Origin: Bacillota bacterium
GTDB lineage: Bacteria; Bacillota; Bacilli; Alicyclobacillales; SLC66
DNA: 10,200 bases
Reading direction: 5' to 3'
Assembly (NCBI GenBank): GCA_021821225.1
Contig: JAKACR010000081.1
Span: 1-10,200, forward strand
The first letter of the stretch is position 1, and each line of letters starts with the position of its first letter. Shown in pieces: positions 6,293 to 10,200 of this stretch. Under the pieces are notes generated by a model. The model was not told where the DNA came from and made no database searches. It was given only the letters and a program-made list of their open reading frames with translations. Both the position numbers and the translations under genes were made by a program.

Positions 6293-6625
6293 ATGAGAAT
6301 CGGTGCTGCAGTGCTCGCCGCAGTCGCGTCATCGCTCGCCGTGCTGGTCGGTGTGATCCAGCGCGGCGGCGTCTTCGGACCGCCGATGGATGGGGTTCAG
6401 GTGCCGATTGCCAACGCGATGTCCGATATCACGTTTGCCATGGCGTTCGTGATACTGGTCGGCGCCCCGCTGTTGTACGCCCGTCCGCGAGTGGGGCGCA
6501 TCCTCTGTATCGCGGCGCTGGTCGGCGGCGTGTTTGGCGCAGAGACGCTGTGGGAGTTGCCCGGCGCTGTTTTGCTTGTCGCGGTCGCGACGAGCGCCAT
6601 GGCGAAAATGGGGACAGTTGCATGA
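6293..6625 (+). CDS. small membrane protein of unknown function
   Basis: Predicted 110-residue protein that is mostly hydrophobic, with three or four likely membrane segments (about 4-22, 43-62, 69-83 and 89-104) and no charged domain of any size. I do not recognise the family. GAGGGAG overlaps the stop of ctaB and lies 9 bases before the ATG. The stop codon overlaps the next gene's start as ATGA, so the two are very likely translated together. The length equals that of the Bacillus oxidase subunit CtaF, but I see none of that family's sequence, so the match in size is probably chance. A structural or assembly role for the oxidase is a guess from position. Confidence 0.78.
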   Translation: MRIGAAVLAAVASSLAVLVGVIQRGGVFGPPMDGVQVPIANAMSDITFAMAFVILVGAPLLYARPRVGRILCIAALVGGVFGAETLWELPGAVLLVAVATSAMAKMGTVA

Positions 6626-7248
6626 AGCGGATTCAGAGTCTGCCAGTCATGATCGCCATCGCGGGCGCCCTGCTGGTGGGCGGCATGTTCGTACAGCCGA
6701 CAACCGCGCTCGGGCAGGGGATTGCCGAAAAGGATCTCATTTCGTGGCAGGGCGTGTACCTCCCGCAGGATCGCGAAAGCTTTCTCGCCGTCCGCTATGT
6801 CGGTCAGCCATTGCGGGAATACCCGGTTCCGTCGCAGCCGGCGGGGATGTTTTCTGTCCACGGCCGTTTGCAGTGGACCACCGTAGTGGACGATCCGCAG
6901 TTCCTGCGCGCGGTGCAAAAGGTGAAACCACACATGATCGAGCAGATTCTCGGCACTTATCAGAATGTCGAATCGCTTGGCGTTGTTTTCCCGGCAAGCC
7001 CGGTCGGCTATACGGCCGCGCTGTTGCGCCGGATGGCGGGAATGCACGTGAACCCCGCGCAGTTCGGAGGGCCGTCGATTCCGCCCGGCAGCGTCCCGTA
7101 TGCGCGACTCAAAGGCGGCATCCTGCACGTGGACACGCAGGCCAATGACAATACCCTGGTGCAGTGCCAACCCGGCCAGCTTCCCGTGCCGTTGCGGATG
7201 ATCGCTCACGCGCTGCGCGCCGCGCCCAATCCGTCAAGAGGGAGTTGA
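6622..7248 (+). CDS. exported protein of unknown function
   Basis: Predicted 208-residue protein with a clear N-terminal signal: Lys2-Arg3, hydrophobic core at about 8-24, and possible cleavage near TTALGQG (27-33). It may be secreted or remain as a membrane anchor. The rest is soluble, with PVPSQPAG (about 58-65) and GGPSIPPGSVP (about 156-166) as proline-rich loops between likely strands. One Cys (in LVQCQPG) and scattered His occur, but no known metal or haem motif. I do not recognise the family. The ATG overlaps the preceding stop by ATGA and has only a weak ribosome binding site, so translational coupling is likely. Lying between ctaB and ctaG, it may work in oxidase assembly or copper handling outside the cell, but nothing in the sequence proves this. 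Confidence 0.78.
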   Translation: MKRIQSLPVMIAIAGALLVGGMFVQPTTALGQGIAEKDLISWQGVYLPQDRESFLAVRYVGQPLREYPVPSQPAGMFSVHGRLQWTTVVDDPQFLRAVQKVKPHMIEQILGTYQNVESLGVVFPASPVGYTAALLRRMAGMHVNPAQFGGPSIPPGSVPYARLKGGILHVDTQANDNTLVQCQPGQLPVPLRMIAHALRAAPNPSRGS

Positions 7249-7253
7249 GAACC

Positions 7254-8048
7254 ATGCCTGCGCCGCTCGCGCATCTGAGCTTTGCCACGCTGTGGCAACC
7301 CATCATCATGGTGCAGTCGGCCGTGGTCCAGATTCTGTACCTGCTGATTGTATCCCGGATCGGCAAGCGTTTTTTCCGCCGCTATCAGCCGATGGAGGCG
7401 GGACGTATCATCAGTTTTCTGGCCGGGATGTGGGTGTTTTATTTCGCATTTGGCAGCCCGTTTGACTATGTGGCCGACCACCTGCTGTTTTCTGTGCACA
7501 TGGTCCAACATCTCGTGGAAATCCTGTTACTGGTTCCGTTGATCCTGTACGGCATGCCGTCGTGGCTCATTTCGCCGCTTGTGGAAGGTCGGCGGGGAGC
7601 CGTGGCGCGCCGGATCTTCCATCCCATCGTGAACGTCGTGGTGTTCAACGTCATCTTCTTCAGCTTCCATCTGCCTGTTCTTTACGATCTGGCGTTGCGC
7701 AATGAATCATTCCACTTCTTCGAACACGCGATGTTTTTTGTCGGCGGCGTGTTTCTCTGGATGCCCGTATTCAGCCCGTTTGCGGAAATTCCGCGCCTGG
7801 AGCCAGGCCCTCAGGTGCTGTACATGTTTTTTGCCGGCAACCTCGCGATGCCTTTGGACATCCTTCTGCTGTTCGCGCAGCACCCGTTCTATTCTTATTA
7901 TCTGCACGTGCCGCGGATGTTTGGACTGTCGCCCCTGGCCGATCAGCAGCTCGGCTTTGCCATCATGGCCGGCGCCATGTTCATCGCGTTTTTCGCAGTC
8001 GCCGTCCGCGCGTACGTGCGGTATGACAATGCCGTGCTGTATGAATAA
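7254..8048 (+). CDS. ctaG: CtaG-type cytochrome oxidase (caa3) assembly factor
   Basis: Predicted 264-residue polytopic membrane protein of the caa3_CtaG family, first known from Bacillus, where CtaG is needed for formation of the active oxidase and is thought to help load copper. Family marks are SPFDYVADHLLFSVHMVQH (68-86) with Asp75, His76, His82 and His86; a second His pair at 154 and 158 (HFFEH), followed by FFVGGVFLWMP; and PLADQQLGFAIM (227-238). About seven hydrophobic segments are present. This is not the CtaG/Cox11 of proteobacteria, which is unrelated. AAGAGGGAG lies 9 bases before the ATG, just 5 bases after the previous stop. Its presence fits an oxidase whose CuA and CuB ligands are complete. 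Confidence 0.93.
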   Translation: MPAPLAHLSFATLWQPIIMVQSAVVQILYLLIVSRIGKRFFRRYQPMEAGRIISFLAGMWVFYFAFGSPFDYVADHLLFSVHMVQHLVEILLLVPLILYGMPSWLISPLVEGRRGAVARRIFHPIVNVVVFNVIFFSFHLPVLYDLALRNESFHFFEHAMFFVGGVFLWMPVFSPFAEIPRLEPGPQVLYMFFAGNLAMPLDILLLFAQHPFYSYYLHVPRMFGLSPLADQQLGFAIMAGAMFIAFFAVAVRAYVRYDNAVLYE

Positions 8049-8077
8049 ATAGGCCGGCGTCGAAAGGTCTGGACAGC

Positions 8078-9151
8078 ATGAGGTACTCCGAATTGCTCGC
8101 GAACTATTATCTGTCCCTCTGGGAGGTGCTGATCGGGCTCTCTTTTCTTGTGGTCGGAAAGGTGATCGGCGGCTACGTCATGAAATACGTCTACGACCTT
8201 GTCCGCGATGATGACGATCATCCGGCGGGCAGGGAGAAGAAAGCGAGGAGATCCCCACCCGTCGGCTCCCGCCGGCTGCTGTGGGCCGGATTGGCGTCGC
8301 TCTACGCGGTGAGCGGACTGTTGCAGATCCGGCCCGTGCTGGTGACGGCGTCTCCCGCGGCGTTTTTCGCAGCCGTCGCGCCGCAATCTGAAGGGGCGTT
8401 CGTGCATGGCGCGGTGGGACTTGCTGTTCACCTCTGGTTTGTCGATCCGACAGCGAGCAATATCATGTCCGTCGTCCTGCAGTGGTCGCTGGCGGCCCTG
8501 CTGTGGTTCGGACGGGAGCGGCTGGTCGGGCGGATCGGACTTTACATCTCGCTTACCGTCAGCATGCTGGAATGGATCTTTGGCGAGGGGTTCGGATTTC
8601 TCGCGTCAAGCGCTGGCTATTGGGCGGGCGCTCCGGGCGCGGGACTGCTTTACGCATGGGGTGCGGTTCTGCTGCTCCTGCCGGACGGGGCCTGGCGCTC
8701 CGGAGTGGTGCGGCGCGTCGGCATGCGCGCGGCGGCGGCCTACTTTGCGCTTGGCGCGGTCTTGCAGGTGTCGCACATTGCGCAATGGGGGCGGATGGCT
8801 GCGGAGATTGCGCGGTGGAACCAGCGTTTCGTTCCGTTGGGACTGATCGTCTGGCCGTCCTTTACGCTTCGTGCGCCTGCGCATGGGGCCGCGGGTTGGT
8901 TCGCGCTGGCGACGGTCGCTATGTTGCTGTTGGCCTTGCTCCTGTGGCGCGCCGAGTGGCAGGCGGCGGGCACGGTGCTCTCTCTCGTCGCGGTCTTTGT
9001 GCTCTGGGCAGGCTTGCGCGGGTTTGGCAGCACGGTGCACTTTGCCATAAACGCAGGCGAGTTTCCCGTTTTCGCCATTGTACTCCTCAGCATCTGGTTC
9101 GCCCCCCGCAAAGCGGCGGGGACCGAAGGAGGGGATACGGCGTGGATATGA
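8078..9151 (+). CDS. multi-helix membrane protein with two related halves, paralogue of the next gene
   Basis: Predicted 357-residue protein with about ten membrane segments and one charged cytoplasmic-type loop (DLVRDDDD to KKARR, 40-58). I cannot name the family. It is clearly related to the following gene: LLWAGL...SGLLQIRP (67-86) matches that protein's LLWLLDGLLQAQP, EWIFGEGFG (165-173) matches VWVIGEGMG, and APGAGLLYAWGAVLLLLP (185-202) matches SPGSVLFYMAAAALLL. A weaker second copy of the same plan follows in this protein: AYFALGAVLQV (221-231) and VLWAGLRGFGS (308-318). It may therefore be an internal duplication. GAAAGG lies about 10 bases upstream of the ATG, 29 bases after ctaG. 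No metal or cofactor motif stands out. Being in the oxidase cluster, it may be an assembly factor, accessory subunit or transporter; that is inference. Confidence 0.82.
   Translation: MRYSELLANYYLSLWEVLIGLSFLVVGKVIGGYVMKYVYDLVRDDDDHPAGREKKARRSPPVGSRRLLWAGLASLYAVSGLLQIRPVLVTASPAAFFAAVAPQSEGAFVHGAVGLAVHLWFVDPTASNIMSVVLQWSLAALLWFGRERLVGRIGLYISLTVSMLEWIFGEGFGFLASSAGYWAGAPGAGLLYAWGAVLLLLPDGAWRSGVVRRVGMRAAAAYFALGAVLQVSHIAQWGRMAAEIARWNQRFVPLGLIVWPSFTLRAPAHGAAGWFALATVAMLLLALLLWRAEWQAAGTVLSLVAVFVLWAGLRGFGSTVHFAINAGEFPVFAIVLLSIWFAPRKAAGTEGGDTAWI
9126..9134 (+). promoter_or_regulatory. ribosome binding site inside the preceding gene, favouring a GTG start
   Basis: AAGGAGGGG lies 7 bases before GTG at 9142 and 13 bases before the in-frame ATG at 9148. 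The spacing favours GTG and gives a 10-base overlap with the preceding gene. Confidence 0.7.
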
Positions 9152-10200
9152 CCAATGCGCCGAGTCCCGCCATCTTGCATGCGTTCTATACGCGCATGGG
9201 CGGGCTGGCCATCGCATATGGTCTCGTCGCCCTCATTCTCTACTTAGTACTGCGCCGCCGGCGTCTTAGCGCCGTTTCCCGGATCGGATCACCTGAGATG
9301 GGCGGTCCGGGCTTCGACGGCCGCTCCCATGAGCCGCCCGCATGGCGGCGGTTCATGATTCATCCGACACGCTATGACGCCGTCCAAGTGGGGCTCGGCC
9401 TGCTGTGGCTGCTCGACGGGTTATTGCAGGCCCAGCCGGATATGAGCAGCGAGCTTTTGTCCAACATCGTCGTGCCGATGTTCTCCACGCTTCCGTCTCC
9501 GATCGTGCGGATGCTCGAACCACTCGTCGTACTCTTTAGTGAATACCCCGTGACGTTTGACCTGTTGCTCATGTGGACGCAGATCACCATCGGACTCCTG
9601 CTCCTGTTCGCCCGTACTGTCCGGCTGCAGCGCCTCGCCCTGCAAGTGTCGCTGGTGTGGGGGATAGGAGTCTGGGTCATAGGCGAAGGCATGGGCGCCA
9701 TGTACGGGACGGGAGTCACATGGTTGACGGGTTCGCCCGGATCGGTGCTCTTTTACATGGCGGCCGCCGCGTTGCTCTTGCAGGGCAGAGAGTGCTGGCG
9801 CAACGGTCGGGTTGCCCGCGAGCTGCGCTGGTTGTTCGCCTGCCTGTGGTTGTGGGGCGCCCTGGTTCAGGCGTGGCCGGCAAACGGCTTCTGGAGCGTG
9901 GGCGGATTGGAACAGCCCTTGACCAGCATGGCGGCCATGCCGCAACCGCATGCCCTGTCGGCGTTATTGTACGGGTGCGCACGCCTGTTTGCCGCCCACC
10001 CTGTTTTGTGGAACGGAATTCTGGTGGGCGTGATGCTGCTGCTCGCTGCCGGCAATGTCATTGCCTCGCGGCATCCGGTTCTGCTCTATGCGACCTGCGC
10101 GTGGCTCGTCTTCACATGGATGTTCGGACAGGATTTCGGCGTGTTGGGCGGGCTGGGGACGGATCCAAACAGCAGTCCGGCCGCGGCGCTGCTGCTTGTC
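9142..10200 (+). CDS. multi-helix membrane protein with internal duplication (3' end outside window)
   Basis: Reads open for 353 codons to the window edge, so the C-terminus is missing. It is a polytopic membrane protein of unknown function and paralogue of the preceding gene. Residues 40-72 form a basic, hydrophilic loop. First half: LLWLLDGLLQAQP (87-99), then VWVIGEGMG (177-185) and LTGSPGSVLFYMAAAALLL (195-213). Second half: CLWLWGALVQAWP (234-246), then TWMFGQDFG (325-333) and GTDPNSSPAAALLLV (339-353). The two signatures are 95 or so residues apart in both halves, a strong sign of a twofold repeat. The W-x-x-G-[EQ]-x-[FM]-G then T-x-P-[GN]-S pattern reminds me of unnamed membrane proteins in actinobacteria, but I cannot place it. 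Start codon GTG is preferred to ATG at 9148 on spacing. It overlaps the preceding stop by 10 bases, implying coupled translation. Confidence 0.82.
   Translation, partial: MDMTNAPSPAILHAFYTRMGGLAIAYGLVALILYLVLRRRRLSAVSRIGSPEMGGPGFDGRSHEPPAWRRFMIHPTRYDAVQVGLGLLWLLDGLLQAQPDMSSELLSNIVVPMFSTLPSPIVRMLEPLVVLFSEYPVTFDLLLMWTQITIGLLLLFARTVRLQRLALQVSLVWGIGVWVIGEGMGAMYGTGVTWLTGSPGSVLFYMAAAALLLQGRECWRNGRVARELRWLFACLWLWGALVQAWPANGFWSVGGLEQPLTSMAAMPQPHALSALLYGCARLFAAHPVLWNGILVGVMLLLAAGNVIASRHPVLLYATCAWLVFTWMFGQDFGVLGGLGTDPNSSPAAALLLV

Overview
The window looks like bacterial chromosome, fairly GC-rich, with purine-rich Shine-Dalgarno sites (AAGGAGG, GAGGAGGG, GGAGAAGGAGGG) before most genes and a sulfocyanin-type protein beside a haem-copper oxidase. 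This mix best suits an acidophilic, aerobic member of the Bacillota (Alicyclobacillus/Sulfobacillus-like). That placement is an inference from gene content and style; no marker gene is present to prove it.

All twelve genes called read on the + strand in one close-packed series. Positions 219-1422 encode two envelope proteins with cupredoxin folds: a lipoprotein resembling sulfocyanin but without the copper ligands, and a membrane-anchored or Tat-exported cupredoxin that keeps a His/Cys/His/Met type-1 copper set. Positions 1481-5183 encode the oxidase: subunit II with a complete CuA site, subunit I with all haem and CuB ligands, a short subunit III, and a 72-residue single-helix protein where a subunit IV would be expected. 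Positions 5367-8048 encode haem O synthase (CtaB), a small membrane protein, an exported protein of unknown function and a CtaG-type copper assembly factor. Positions 8078-10200 encode two paralogous multi-helix membrane proteins of unknown function, the second cut by the window edge.

Working model (inference): electrons pass from the cupredoxin to CuA and on to the binuclear centre of subunit I, with CtaB and CtaG supplying haem and copper. No CXXCH haem-c motif occurs in any called protein, so a blue copper protein rather than a local cytochrome c is the likely donor. The order cupredoxin / coxB / coxA / coxC / small subunit recalls the rus operon of Acidithiobacillus ferrooxidans, where iron is the electron source; iron oxidation is possible here but not shown.

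The most unusual points are the ligand-less sulfocyanin paralogue, the loss in subunit I of the signature residues of both proton channels despite an A1-type HPEVY active site, a two-helix N-terminal extension on subunit I, a 16-bp perfect hairpin closing the structural genes, and a pair of undescribed membrane proteins each built from two related halves. No tRNA, rRNA, CRISPR array, insertion sequence or transposase was seen. No gap between genes exceeds 220 bases.
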